Assembly (NCBI GenBank): GCA_021613375.1
Contig: CM038719.1
Span: 36,131,747 to 36,195,746, forward strand
DNA: 64,000 nucleotides
Direction: 5' to 3'
From: Megaleporinus macrocephalus
Lineage: Eukaryota; Chordata; Actinopteri; Characiformes; Anostomidae
Shown: positions 28,914 through 40,494 of the stretch, piece after piece
Layout of the letters: each line of letters opens with the position of its first letter
How positions within the stretch are numbered: position 1 is the stretch's first letter
Made by a program: the position numbers and the translations under genes
The notes under the pieces: model-generated
Database searches by the model: none
What the model was told of the DNA's origin: nothing
Seen by the model: the letters and a program-made list of their open reading frames with translations, nothing else

Positions 28914-29352
28914 TGCTTCACTTGCACAGTAATACACAGCTGAGTCCTCTACTGTCACACCAGACAGTTTCAGATACACCATGCTGTTAGAATTGTCTCT
29001 GCTGATCTCAGTTCGGCCTTGAAATGATGCTGCGTAGCTTTTGCTGCCTCCACTGCTCGAAATATATCCCATCCACTCCAGCGGTTTTCCAGCCTGTTGT
29101 CTGATCCAGTGCATGTGGTAGCTGCTGAAAGTGAATCCAGATCCTCTACAGGAGAGACTCAGAGTTTCTCCAGGTTTTAGCTGAACTGCAGTTTCTAATG
29201 ATTCCATACTTTGACATTTCACACCTGCTGAAACAAATAAATATTAATTATTAATGATGTATTAATGCTGTTACACAGAGAAACAGTGTATCAATCAGGA
29301 ACTCACTGCTGAAGGTGAGCAGTATCAGTAATAAGGAGAGCGTGTTCTTCAT
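28914..29352 (-). CDS. IGHV segment V14, intact
   Basis: Leader exon 29307-29352; V exon 28914-29224. [11 protein letters not shown]1 [26 protein letters not shown]2 YISSSGGSKSYAASFQGR, NSMVYLKLSG, VYYCASEA. Same type as V6 with two extra germline bases at the 3' end before the heptamer. The germline end CASEA differs from the CARE/CAKD ends of its sisters and would change the start of CDR3. Octamer 29430-29437. Upstream flank is module C. Confidence 0.92.
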
Positions 29353-29429
29353 GGTGAGTGTTGATGAGACTCTACTGCTCCACTCAGCTCAGCAGCACAT
29401 AAGTACTGGATGGAGACACAACACACTGG

Positions 29430-29437
29430 ATTTGCAT
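29430..29437 (-). promoter_or_regulatory. IGHV octamer promoter of V14
   Basis: ATGCAAAT on the minus strand upstream of the V14 leader. Confidence 0.8.
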
Positions 29438-29439
29438 CA

Positions 29440-30398
29440 TGATGTCATGAACACTTTTCTCATCTTCCTCTTTAAGTTCTGGGTGCAGATTTGTGTGCTT
29501 TGGTGAGGTCAGAGTTTGACGTGTTTCAACAGGGCATTTTCTGAGGACACATTTTGCCACTTTGAAAAAAAAATAAATCAATAAATAAACAAACAGTTCG
29601 TCAAAACGTTCCTCTATAATATCAGCTGCAGTTTCAGTGTTGTTCTCTCTACAGTGAATGATTGTATCTTCCCTGAATGACCTTAAGTCGCTGAACATGG
29701 TCTTGGAAACGCTTTGGCACATCAGCACCTTTAATCATCTTTAATAACGCTCTATTTATTTATTTTATTCTGTTTAATGTGTGTCTTCTCTTGTACAATG
29801 TGTATAGTACTGTTATGCTGCAATTTCAATAGTGTTATCTTATCTTATACTTGATTTGTGTGCTGTATGTGGAGAGAAAGTGTAGCTGATGTGTATATTT
29901 TATTACTAATCTGATCCAAAATGTGTTTTTTAATATGAACTAGTTTAAAGTCTTGGTAAGATCACATTCACTGTATATAACAATACAGAAATCATGTGAT
30001 GACAAGCAGATGTAACAGTGTATTAAGGCCCAATAACAATCACAGGATATCTGTTCTGAGACCTATATGATCACCTGCTGGTCAGAAAAGGGGGGTATCT
30101 TTTTATTTTGTACTAGATTTAAATATAGCCATAAATTGTTAGCATCCACTCAGCATCAACTGCTTTTAAATTATGTTATATTGTGATGATGACATTATCT
30201 CTTTTAAATTCTAGATGAAAGTTTATTGATTGAAGACCAAATCCAATGTTTAAATATATAAATGATGTTTCTCTGATAAACTACTGTCAGTGCTGGATCT
30301 CAACACAATGCAGCTTATAAATATACAGGCACTTGTTCATTCTACACATTTCTTGCCTGCTGCTGCCCCCTGTGGTCATGAATGTAAACAGCAGTTCC
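29440..30398. other. Intergenic module C, between V14 and V15
   Basis: No gene. Third copy of this module, next to the third subgroup-2 V. Confidence 0.65.
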
Positions 30399-30399
30399 A

Positions 30400-30438
30400 T
30401 GTTTTTGTACAGTGTTTCCACAGATATTCATCACTGTG
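30400..30438 (-). other. V15 recombination signal
   Basis: Consensus heptamer (30432-30438), 23-bp spacer, nonamer ACAAAAACA (30400-30408). Confidence 0.93.
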
Positions 30439-30875
30439 TTTCTCTCGCACAGTAATACACAGCTGAGTCCTCAACTGTCACACCAGACAGCTGTAGATCC
30501 ACCAAGCTGCGGGAATTGTCTCTGGTGATTCTAGTTCGGCCTCGAAATGATCCTGAATAGCCATTGCTGCCTGCATTGTTTGAAATAAAACCCACCCACT
30601 CCAGTGGTTTTCCAACCTGCTGTCTGATCCAGTGCATGTGGTGGTCTCCAAACTCGAATCCAGATCCCCTACAGAAGATTTTCAGAAATTCTCCAGGTTT
30701 TAGCTGAACTGCAGTTTCTAATGATTCCATACTTTGACATTTCACACCTGCTGAAACAAGTAAATATTAATTATTAATGATGTATTAATGCTGTTACACA
30801 GAGAAACAGTGTATCAATCAGGAACTCACTGCTGAAGGTGAGCAGTATCAGTAATAAGGAGAGTGTGTTCTTCAT
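30439..30875 (-). CDS. IGHV segment V15, subgroup 2, intact
   Basis: Leader exon 30830-30875 (one synonymous difference, ACA for ACG); V exon 30439-30747. LKIFCRGSG, CDR1 FEFGDHHMH, EWVGFISNNAGSNGYSG, NSRSLVDLQLSG, YYCARE. Near-duplicate of V10, with PGEFLK in place of PGETLK in FR1. No stops, all conserved residues present. Octamer 30953-30960. Confidence 0.9.
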
Positions 30876-30952
30876 GGTGAGTGTTGATGAGACTCTACTG
30901 CTCCACTCAGCTCAGCAGCACATAAGTACTGGATGGAGACACAACACACTGG

Positions 30953-30960
30953 ATTTGCAT
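30953..30960 (-). promoter_or_regulatory. IGHV octamer promoter of V15
   Basis: ATGCAAAT on the minus strand upstream of the V15 leader. Confidence 0.8.
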
Positions 30961-30964
30961 CATG

Positions 30965-32098
30965 ATGTCAGCGGTACTGGAGCCTCCATGCAGTTCACAG
31001 TAGATATACAGCTACAGGTCAGCTCAGGAGTCCTGTGATTAGAATATTATGATCATTATTAGAACATTATTAAAATTAGCTGCGTCATATTTCTTTAGAG
31101 GTTTTATTTATATTACAGTCTATAGTAGGAGATGGTTCATCCTGTTTGCTGGGTGCTTCATCAGATTATAATACAGGAGTTCTCAGGGTCCAGTTTACTA
31201 AGAGGTCTTTACTGTCTTTCCTGTAACTCATATACATGGGAAAGAATTGTTGTCTTTCAGGTTCCATAGAGCAACATGCAACAGCAACACGTGCAGATAT
31301 CATGACATATCATGATATTCAGATGTTCAGATGAAGATCAGTGAATGAGACGTATCTGATTTGATTACATCAGTCTAGAAGTAAGACTGATTCTGATTAT
31401 GTAGCATCATTATAATGAACACTGGTGTGAACATGGGTTTAATGAGGTTTTGAACTTTTTACCTTGTAGGAACGTAGTCTTGTTACTGATTTTAGTTTCA
31501 TTATATTTCACTCTATATTGAGTGATGGTTCTTCCTACATGCTGTATGATTCATTATTATATATTACAGTCATTCTGCTCTGAAATTGAGTTCTATACAT
31601 TTAATTAGAGCATGAAATACTATTTGTAGGAAATACTATTTGTAATGTTGTGCATTTGATGCATTAAAAATGCAGCAAATATAAAACAATAATTAAATTT
31701 ATATCAAGAAGCCTCATATTTGAAATGCTTTGAATGAATTTAGCTGATCACAGTAATTTACTGACATTACCTAGAGCAGATCACTGCAGTTTACTATTTA
31801 ATAAAATTAGTTTAACTAGTTTTCTAAATACTTTCCACTGTGAATAAACCATTGTAGCTCTTGTTGTCTAGTTTATGACCAACACTGTATGAGTTATAAC
31901 TAAATTATATACAGTCATATGATACATAATTCCAAACACTGCTCTACTGAACTGTGTACAGTGCTGACTCTACAGGTTCATTCTGCACTTCATTTGTTCT
32001 CCTCTGCTGCCCCCCTGTGGTTGTTCTACTAAAACTTCTACACCACCTGCCGAAGCTCAGACTGTGAATAACATCCTGTCATAAAAATAAACACTGAG
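30965..32098. other. Intergenic between V15 and V16
   Basis: I see no gene. AT-rich DNA; the last 150 bp are the usual V 3'-flank (CTCTGCTGCCCCCCTGTGG). The middle part partly resembles 1.75-2.6 kb (for example TTTTCTAAATACTTTCCACTG against TTTTCAAAATACTTTTCACTG), suggesting a shared older module. Confidence 0.5.
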
Positions 32099-32100
32099 CA

Positions 32101-32139
32101 GGTTTTTGTACAGAGTTTCCACAGATATTCATCACTGTG
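32101..32139 (-). other. V16 recombination signal
   Basis: Consensus heptamer (32133-32139), 23-bp spacer, consensus nonamer (32101-32109). Confidence 0.95.
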
Positions 32140-32572
32140 AGCTTCTCTTGCACAGTAATACACAGCTGAGTCCTCTACTGTCACACCAGACAGTTTCAGA
32201 TACACCATGCTGTTAGAATTGTCTTTTTGAAATTCAATTCGATCTTCAAGAGATTTTGCCTTTAAACCTCCACTGCTCCAAACTTCTGCTATCCACTCCA
32301 GCGGTTTTCCAGCTGGTTGTCTGATCCAGTGCATGTCATGGTTGCCAAAGGTGAATCCAGATCCTCTACAGGAGAGACTCAGAGTTTCTCCAGGTTTTAG
32401 CTGAACTGCAGTTTGTAATGATTCCATACTTTGACATTTCACACCTGCTGAAACAAGTAAATATTAATTATTAATGATGTATTAATGCTGTTACACAGAG
32501 AAACAGTGTATCAATCAGGAACTCACTGCTGAAGGTGAGCAGTATCAGTAATAAGGAGAGCGTGTTCTTCAT
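32140..32572 (-). CDS. IGHV segment V16, intact, divergent CDR2
   Basis: Leader exon 32527-32572; V exon 32140-32444. [11 protein letters not shown]1 FTFGNHDMH, WIRQPAGKPLEWIA, CDR2 EVWSSGGLKAKSLEDR, FR3 EFQKDNSNSMVYLK, VYYCARE. FR2 (QPAG, EWIA) and CDR2 differ most from all other segments here, so it is a distinct lineage. The last V before the segmental duplication with the coiled-coil genes. Its upstream flank, from the leader intron on, is shared with V17. Octamer 32650-32657. Confidence 0.92.
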
Positions 32573-32649
32573 GGTGAGTGTTGATGAGACTCTACTGCTC
32601 CACTCAGCTCAGCAGCACATAAGTACTGGATGGAGACACAACACACTGG

Positions 32650-32657
32650 ATTTGCAT
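32650..32657 (-). promoter_or_regulatory. IGHV octamer promoter of V16
   Basis: ATGCAAAT on the minus strand upstream of the V16 leader. Confidence 0.8.
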
Positions 32658-32659
32658 CA

Positions 32660-34250
32660 TGATGTCATGGATGGAAGTGAAATGTCAGTCATGATGGTGT
32701 CACCTCATGGAGGGTCACTACAACATCTGAAGGCAAAACTACTGAGAAACACTGAATTCTAGCATTAGCTGACAAAACATAGAAGACACAGAAGAAACAT
32801 AGAAGAGTTTGTTGGATGGTCAGTTCTGGATCACACCAGCTCATTCCAGAGTTACTGGCTGGAGCTCCATCACTCCAGAGAACACAGTTAATATATAGTG
32901 CTGAAGGGTTTAATACACTTCTAGTCCACGCTTGGCACTGGGCATCTGCTGTAGAGCGTCCTATTATATTATTGGTCAGTGCTGTTCTAAAGAGACTGTT
33001 TAAGTAGTGAATGTGTACTTAAACACCTGTTCACCAGTTTTTATAAACGTCTTGCAGAATTTAATGGTAAGTTATTCCGAGTGGTTTGGTGTGAAATGCT
33101 CTGTTCTGCAGAAACAAAATCAGAATGATTCACAGTGGTGTCGATAGTAGCCAGACGACTGAAGAGTTTAATGTCTATAAAAGCCCTGTTATTACATGAA
33201 ATAGTCAGAAATCCACTGCCTGTTGCCTAAAATATGCAGAGACGTACATGCAGCCAAAATAGACCCCAAATAAAATGAACATATAAAACCTAACATATAC
33301 AATCTCAGAAGGGTTGTGTAGGTTCATTGGTGATTTTAATAGTAAATAAAATATGTATATTCATGCTGTAGACATATTGCTCCCTGGTTCCAATCAATGT
33401 CACTGTAAAGAAATCTAAATCTCCACAGTTACCATTTCCCATCAAACCACTCTGATGATCTTCTTTATATCTCAGTCACTGAATTGTACAAAATTGTGTA
33501 AAGATCCTGAGTTCACTGATTAGAAAGGCGGTCTGGATACTTTTGGACAGTTTATAAACTTTGACTGTAAGCAGACATAAGAGAATATAACACTAGACAT
33601 AACACTTTTTTCACAAAATATTTCAATGAATTAGTTTTTTCTCTGTTTTAGTGTTGTGCTGTTAAATCTTACAGGTTTCTCCGTGTTTATCTTGTTCTAT
33701 CACTCCACTGCTGCCTCTGTTCTTATTAAAATGGTGTTATTCGTGTCTCTTGTTCACAGTTTGTCTCTATGTGTGAAAGTTCTGGAGTGTTTGTCTCGTT
33801 GTTTAGGGGATTGTCTGCAGTGTGTCTGATAATGTTCTGGGACTGTGGACGATTTGTGTAGCTCACATATGCACTCCATGTGTTGTACTCCAGCGCCCCC
33901 TGCTGTTTTTCTTACTCTGCTGGGTCTTAAAACTGTTCACTTAACTCCACTTAACCACACTTTGACAGAGTGAGCTGTGTGACGGTCAGTAGAAACCAGT
34001 TTGAAGAACATCATGTCAACAGCACCACTAACAGAAATCATGTTTCAGTAAGAATTCAGCTCTTACTAGTACAGACTCACAGCTTTACCAGTTTATTTTA
34101 AAGGGAACTCTGACCTGACTGTTCGGACCCATATGCTGTATGTGTGCAATACCATTCAGATACACTGTATAAACGAGACCAGAGCACTTTATTACAAATA
34201 GAAAACAATATTTTAATAGTTTGTGATCATTTTTGTTGTTGCATCCTGTG
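32660..34250. other. Gene-free stretch, segmental duplication copy 1
   Basis: I see no gene. Nearly identical to 45.66-47.24 kb. Weaker similarity to 43.3-43.95 kb (for example TCTGGATACTTTTGGACAG and ATCTTGTTCTATCAC) shows a third, older copy. Confidence 0.6.
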
Positions 34251-34252
34251 GG

Positions 34253-34273
34253 TTCTCTCTCTTTCTCTCTCTC

Positions 34274-34314
<41 letters not shown>

Positions 34315-34315
34315 T
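34253..34315. repeat. (CT)n(GATA)n microsatellite
   Basis: CT units to about 34274 and then about ten GATA units. The copy at 47239-47339 is longer. Confidence 0.95.
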
Positions 34316-34369
34316 GGATTATTAAAATGAATTATTAAATTCGGACAGATAATAATAAATACGTTACGG

Positions 34370-35125
34370 GAACCTGAGAACCTTTTCAACTAACCTAAGA
34401 ACTTCTTTAACTAACCAAAGGACCTCTTTAGCTAACCTGAGAACCTCTTCAGCAAACCTGAGAACTTCTCCAACAAATCTAAGAAGCTCTTTAACTAACC
34501 TGAGAACCTTTACAACTAACCTAAGAACTTTTACAACTTATGTGAGACTCTCTTCAACTAACCTAAAACCCTTACACCTTACCTGAGAACCTCTTCAACT
34601 AACCTGAAAACCTCTACAACTTACCTGGAAACCTCTTCAACTAACCTGAGAACCTCTACAACTTACCTGGAAACCTCTTCAACTAACCTGAGAACCTCTC
34701 CAACAAATCTGAGAACCTCTTCAACTAGCCTGATAACCTCTACAACTTACCTAAGAACCTATTTAACTAGCCTGATAGCCTCTACAACTTGCCGAAGAAC
34801 CTATTCAACTAACCTGAGAACCGGTTCAACTGAACTGAGAACCTCTTCAACTAACCAGAGAACCTCTTCAACTAATCTGAGAACCTCTAAACTTACCTGA
34901 AAACCTCTTCAACTAACCTGAGAACCTCTACAACTAACCTGAGAACCTCTACAACTAACCTAAGATCCTCTTTAACTAACCTGAGAACCTCTACAACTAA
35001 CCTGAGAACCTCTACAACTAACCTAAGATCCTCTTTAACTAACCTGAGAACCTCTTCAACTAACCTGAGAACCTCTTCAACTAACCTGAGAACCTCTTCA
35101 ACTAATCTGAGAACCTATTCAACTG
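34370..35125. repeat. 21-bp minisatellite, copy 1
   Basis: About 36 imperfect units of AACCTGAGAACCTCTTCAACT type. Variants alternate CTTCAACT and CTACAACT and sometimes TTACCTGGAAAC. No convincing coding potential; plus-strand frames just repeat NLRTSST-like peptides. Confidence 0.95.
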
Positions 35126-35484
35126 TTTGGTCTGCTGTTCCTGAATCTGGTGAGGTTTGATTTTAAGTTTGGGTGATCAGTCACTGTGTCTCAACATCTG
35201 GTTCACATCCTGCTCACTGCACTGTAAACATCTGTTAAACTCCTGAAGCTTCTGCTTCCTCTGCAGCTGCTTTCAGAACTGCTTTTAAGGTGGCTCCAAG
35301 GTGGAACGGTGTGTGTGTATATATTAAAGTGCTAAAGTAACTTCTGATTACTTTATTTATTAAATAGTTGTATTAATTAAATAGTTAATTATTATAATAT
35401 TAAATTACATATTAAAGACATTAGAATAATGATTTCTAAAATATATTAACAGTGTATGTATGTAAGAAATTAGCAAAATTAACA

Positions 35485-35875
35485 AGTCAAGTGGAATTTA
35501 TTGTCATTTTAATCATCTACACAGTAAACAGTACAACAACCCTGCGTTCCTACAGGACCGTACGGTGCACACAAGCAACAAAACACAGAACAGTGCAAAC
35601 AGTACAACAACACAACAGTACAACAACACAACAGTACAACAACACAACAATATAACAATACACCAGTAAAACAACACAACAGTACACCACAACAATATAA
35701 CAATAAAAAAATACAACAGTACACCAACACAACAGTGCTACAATACAACAATTCACCAGTAAAACAATACAACAGTACACCAGTAAAACAATAAAACAAT
35801 ACACCAGTACAACAATACAACAACATAATAGTACAACAATACAACAGTGCAATAATACAACAGTACAACATATTG
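35485..35875. repeat. Retroposon-like start plus CAA-rich tract, copy 1
   Basis: Begins with GGAATTTATTGTCATTTTAA and continues to TGCGTTCCTACAGGACCG, which looks like the tail of a fish retroposon. From about 35590 an irregular array of ACAACAGTACA/ACAATACA units runs to 35875. The minus-strand reading VLLYCC-type peptides are low-complexity artefacts. Confidence 0.8.
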
Positions 35876-36159
35876 TATATTTTATAGAAACATTGTATAA
35901 AAATGTGTATCAGTATTATTGTACAGTATTGACTATTAATTGAATTATCATTTTATTATTTATCTGTGATAATTAAACATTTATAAATATTCATAACATT
36001 TATCATATTCTAATATAATATTCATATTATTATTATTATTATTATTATTATTGTTATTATTAATAACACATTTGATATTTTAAAAGTTTTAATATTTTAA
36101 AATATTTTATATTTCAGGTAAAATAATCAAGACACAGTAAATGGATTCTTTGTGGATGT

Positions 36160-36165
36160 TTATTG
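36160..36165 (-). terminator. Polyadenylation signal of coiled-coil gene copy 1
   Basis: AATAAA on the minus strand about 80 bp past the stop codon; conserved at 49530 and 41249 in the other copies. Confidence 0.75.
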
Positions 36166-36245
36166 ATTTTTCTAAAACAGGCCTTTCATTCTGAGCTCTC
36201 GAGTCTTCTGACCTGGAGCTCTGAATTCTTCTTGCAGACTTTCCC

Positions 36246-37307
36246 TTAACACAGACACAGACATCTCCTCCAGAAGGTCCTACATGTCCTTTCACCTTCC
36301 ATGGCCGACTTCTCCTCCTTGGCCTTCCTTTTTTCGGCCTTCCTCTCATCCTTCACCTTCTTTTCTTCGGCCTTCCTCTCCTCCTTGACCTTCTTCTTTT
36401 CAGCCTTCTTAAATTTTCTGCGCTGTTCGGCCTCCTGCTTTTGCAGCTTCTTCAGTACATTTTTCTCGTACTTGGTCATTCCAATCTTGGGGTGGTACTG
36501 AAACACCTGATCCTCCATCACAGCGGCTAGCACGCTGAGCTCTGACAGGATGGAGTCCTTCTCTATCATCAGCCTCTCCAGGTTCTCCATCGCTTCACTC
36601 AGAGCTCCACTTGAGTGCGCGCCAGCGTTCGGGTCCATCAGGCTGTTTAACCTGTCGAACTCCTGTTCGCTCTCCGCGCGCACCTGCCTCGCCCTCCGGA
36701 TCAGGTTGACCATGTGATCTTTTTCAGTTCCCAACCTCATCTCACGCTGCTCCAGCTCACAGTCTTTAATGAAGAGCTGAACTGTGAGACCCTGTTTGAC
36801 CTTCCGAACGAGATCAAAGCTGCTCCAGAGGACCTCGATATTGATGAGATCCTCATCATCTTTCGCCCATTCTTTTTCCAGCGCATTTATGGCCTGTCCA
36901 GTCTCTTTAAGTACCCTACGCTTTGTCACGTGTCTATTTCTCCTATCAACGTCTGCAAGCTTGCGTTCTTTTATCTTGAGTTCTTTCTCCTTCTCCAGAT
37001 CTTCCAACGCGTTCTTTCTGGCCTGTTCTAATTCACTATGCTGGTTTTCCAGCGCCTGAGTCAGTTTTTCAATTTTTGACTGCAAGCGCACCTCTTCAGC
37101 CATCCATCGCACTCTTTCTACTGTCTGAGCTCTTTCCAACGGGCCAACCTGGTTCTCCATCACCTCCATCAGGTGTTCTCCCAGGTTGTCCATCTTCTCC
37201 TGAGCTCTAGTCAGCGCTGCCTGGACTTTAGCATTATTGCTAAGGTCTACATTGTTGTTAATTAGACCTATAGCATTTGCTAGACATTCTTTAAATTCTC
37301 TTTCCAT
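36246..37307 (-). CDS. Unrecognised coiled-coil protein, copy 1 (353 aa)
   Basis: Single open frame of 353 codons with no sign of introns, start MEREFKECL. I do not recognise the family. The sequence is charged and helical: heptad-like stretches at about residues 45-135 (VERVRWMAEEVRLQ, ENQHSELEQARKN, EKELKIKERKL) and 195-280, a conserved-looking centre (WAKDDEDLI, LWSSFDLV), FQYHPKIGMTKYEKN near 290, then a Lys/Glu/Arg tail of 11-residue repeats (ERKAEKRKAKE type). It ends CRTFWRRCLCLC. The cysteine cluster could be lipid-modified (inference). No signal peptide or membrane segment, so probably cytoplasmic or nuclear. It has its own promoter (TATA, CRE, CCAAT) and AATAAA at 36160, so it looks expressed. 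Confidence 0.75.
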   Translation of the reverse strand: MEREFKECLANAIGLINNNVDLSNNAKVQAALTRAQEKMDNLGEHLMEVMENQVGPLERAQTVERVRWMAEEVRLQSKIEKLTQALENQHSELEQARKNALEDLEKEKELKIKERKLADVDRRNRHVTKRRVLKETGQAINALEKEWAKDDEDLINIEVLWSSFDLVRKVKQGLTVQLFIKDCELEQREMRLGTEKDHMVNLIRRARQVRAESEQEFDRLNSLMDPNAGAHSSGALSEAMENLERLMIEKDSILSELSVLAAVMEDQVFQYHPKIGMTKYEKNVLKKLQKQEAEQRRKFKKAEKKKVKEERKAEEKKVKDERKAEKRKAKEEKSAMEGERTCRTFWRRCLCLC

Positions 37308-37414
37308 CGTTCCTTTTAGAAACTAAACTCGCTCTAATATCAGCACTTAAGCTCCGAACACGCGGCCGTTCGCTACGCTGCTGAGAGCGAAATGGTGAAC
37401 GGCGTGTGTTGCGA

Positions 37415-37590
37415 GGTATATTTATAAACTTTCTTCCCGTGACGTCACGGCTGCTGCTGCTGCTAACCAATCATAAAAGAGAGCTGAGCGTGGCCCCGCC
37501 TCCACAGTTGAGTCTATTTATAAACATTATTCTAGACGTCACAGTGCGGTTGCCGCCCAATCATAAAAGAGATCGTGGCCACGCCTCCGC
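37415..37590 (-). promoter_or_regulatory. Doubled promoter of coiled-coil gene copy 1
   Basis: Two modules of the same order. Proximal: TTTATAAA (37420-37428), TGACGTCA (37440-37447), ATTGG (CCAAT 37467-37471), GC box GGCGGGGCC (about 37492-37501). Distal: TTTATAAA (37517-37524), GACGTC (37535-37540), ATTGG (37557-37561), GC-rich GGCGTGGCC (about 37575-37584). The repeat period is about 90-94 bp. The match TTTTATGATTGG is shared by both. CREB/ATF and NF-Y control is inferred from the motifs. Confidence 0.8.
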
Positions 37591-39708
37591 TGCTGGCTGA
37601 GTGGGCGTGGCCAATTCAGACAGAAACTTCGAGAAGGTTATAAACTTGACCGCGATGCATTTATTGTACGACCGATAGCGTCATCTAGCGTTCACTTCAG
37701 TACCTGTTTGATAACCTGTCTGAAGGAAAAATAGCCGCAATTAATGTACCTATGTTGACCTATTGTATTACTTTTTTATTGTAATTAAAACAATTGTACA
37801 CAGTATGTGTACTTTTTGTACAGGTTTATCTGCATTTCGCCCGGTTTTTTAACTCTTTCGGCTGGATTCTGTACATGAAATCTGGCAACCCTGTTTGGAA
37901 CCGAAGCTGCAGAAAGACGTTGGGCCGCAAGAAAATAAACAAACTAAATACAGAGAACTCAGAGCTAAACATAGACTAGAGGTCTAAAATGTTTCAAAAA
38001 TATTGAAAGGCCGTCATAAACTCCGACAGTATCCGTGAATGGTCGATAATTTGACTTATAAACGGGATATTCGGTGAGTTGAATCGTGTTTTTAGCCTCA
38101 TTACTAATTAGCATTACAGCCAGACTATGTTCTCCTATAAAACGTTTGAAAAGGTTTAGATGATGAAATTTAGACGACAAATGACAGATATAGTAATATA
38201 AAAGCTTATTTTATGACTAAATAATAAAACAATATGTTAAAATAGTTGGTTTTAATCTACTTAATCTAGGCTGTTGAAGTGAAACGCTGTGGTTAAACGG
38301 GTTTGAGCGATCAGGGCTGCAGATCCATTCCTGAGGTAGATTTTAATTTTGAGTTTAAAGAGAGATGACAGTTTATGTATGTTTATTTTACTTTAAACGC
38401 AGTACCAAGACTCACCTTGCTAGGCTGAAGCGGCACAAATCAGGTTTTTTTTATTTTAATGTGACACAGATTCTCAGAGCTGTGTTAATACACTAATCTG
38501 ACCGTAGACACTTCCATAAGTGGTTCTAAATCGTGGGCAGGCGACCTTAATGAGAAAATTCAGATCGGGATTCATGTGTGCCGTCATTTAGCATCACAGA
38601 ACCTGAAGTTATAGTCAGTAAACAGTGGAAAAGCAGCATATCAGACCCTTTTATCGTCTTCATCTCGCTGTAATAGTGAGTAGCTGAGATCTGTTCAGAG
38701 ATAACGATCCTCGCGCTGATCGCTGTCCATGACTTATTAATGTAGGCATGTAGGTCGTTTTAGGACGTTGGTTCCTTTAACCACTACAGCCCCAGAACCA
38801 GTGATCACAAATCCAACAAAGATTTAACCATTTAAAACATAATTTACATTTATCTGAAGATTATTGTTATATGATAAAGAAAATTCACTTGCTCATTCAC
38901 AATAAATGCTGCTGCTGCTGTATTGTTAATTTGTCAAACTGCTCAAGCTGTAAGCCAGTCATATTAGACCTCGCAAGTCGTGGGCCAATCATATTAGACC
39001 TCGCAAGTGGTAAGACAATTATATTAGACATGGTGGGGTCAATGGTGAGAGTGAATGAATAGAAATAATCTTACTGACAGCTCTTCATCTTCTGTGTTTT
39101 CATGTTTCTCTTTAGTGTTTGGAAGCAGTAACATCAGCACTGTTTACAGTAAGGATGGCGAGTCTCCTCCAGGTGAGAGTTGAGGACCTATACCAGGTGG
39201 AGGAGCTTAAGTAAGATCAAGTGAAACTCCAAGTAAAGTTTAAATAAACGGGGTTCGGTTCAGGAGTGATGGGAAGAGGGATCTTGAGATTGGCCGCCGG
39301 CTGGTACAGGCAGCAGCAGTATTGCAGTCACCGTTCTAGACTGTAGAATCCTGACAAACTCCTGACTATGGACTTCAGTTAGGTCTTAATTCAGTTAATA
39401 AAGAAACAGAACAGTTCCCAACTGTTAGTATTAGGAGAAAAAAAATAATTCTCATTAAAACTCTGGTCGTTCACTAAGCTTATTAAAATTCCCCTTAAAT
39501 ACCAAGAAAGGCACCAGAATGTTACTTTGGCATCATTTAACGTGGAGCAAGATAGTTAGAACAAGAAGCTGGTCAATAGGAACCGAATTAAACTGTGTAT
39601 TAAATTTACAGGTATGAGAGTAAAATAGTTTGAATGTTCTTATCAGAAAGTATTATTATCAGAAAATAATATTCATGATGTTTTGATCGAGTAAATCAGC
39701 TTATTGGT

Positions 39709-39790
39709 GGTGACGTAATGATATTAAGCTGAGTCTGAACTGAATTAATATTAATTCAGTTCAGACTCAGCTTAATATCATTACTTCACC
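39709..39790. repeat. Loop-less palindrome, 41-bp arms
   Basis: Left arm 39709-39749 and right arm 39750-39790 are reverse complements with one mismatch (GTGACG against GTGAAG). The corresponding part of the sister duplication near 52.15-52.26 kb lacks it. Confidence 0.95.
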
Positions 39791-40494
39791 ATTATTTAAA
39801 AATACAATAAAATGTCACCTTTTATATGGTTTTAATGTGTTTATGGTAGAAGGTGTTGGCTTATGTTGTCATTATAATGTTTATGCGAACAGAAAGTGTA
39901 TTTTATTTACAGAGCGCTCACCTGTGGTTTGTGTTTACTGGGACACTGGACAGTCTGTCACTCCTGCCACGAAGAGATTCCAAGAAGTGGAACAACGCGC
40001 CCTACAAGCTTCAGGGACTCTACTCAGATTCTGGCCAGACATTGAGTCAGTGGGACAGCTCTTTTCAACACAGCAGAAGCTCAGAGTTGTGGATTTCTCT
40101 TTCTTTGTCAACCTGAAATCAAGATGGGACTTAATCTTTGTTAGTTCATATTTGTTTTTTGTTTTTTTACATTGTTAGTTTTTCTTAGATGTTACCGTTC
40201 ACAATCCTATTAAGTACCTTAGTGTAGAGTCAGCCCAGAGTTGGCCCTTGTACGTTAGCAATCAGTTGCTAAGTCTCAGCTGTACCAGTTTTGAATCTGG
40301 AGTGCCAATTCTTATTCCTTTTTTTTCTTTTTTTGATTTTTCATCGTTTTTGATGCCACACAGATAAATTGGACATTCGTCCTAAGACGAACAGGTCAAA
40401 CGAACCAGCTCTGTAAAATTCTTTGCTTTCAAGCAGTTGAAGGCAGTTAATTGACCAAGCTTTACAGTGTGTTGCAGTGTTTGTAGCGTTACGT

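Noticed and set aside
35509..35871. Minus-strand frames of up to 199 codons full of LLYCC/VLLYCC over 35.5-35.9 and 48.6-49.3 kb
   Set aside because: Artefacts of the CAA-rich tract. Several frames of the same strand are open at once and the composition is purely that of the repeat.
36301..37059. Plus-strand frames (FSSLAFLFSAFLSS..., MRPCLTFRTRSK...) over the coiled-coil gene copies
   Set aside because: Antisense shadows of a Lys/Glu-rich coding region; serine/phenylalanine-rich composition is what the complement of AAG/GAG codons gives.
37415..37590. MHC class II-like S-X-Y promoter (CRE-like X2 and inverted CCAAT Y box)
   Set aside because: In the gene direction the CCAAT box comes before the CRE, the reverse of the X-Y order, and no X1 box is apparent. 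Called a generic CRE/NF-Y promoter.
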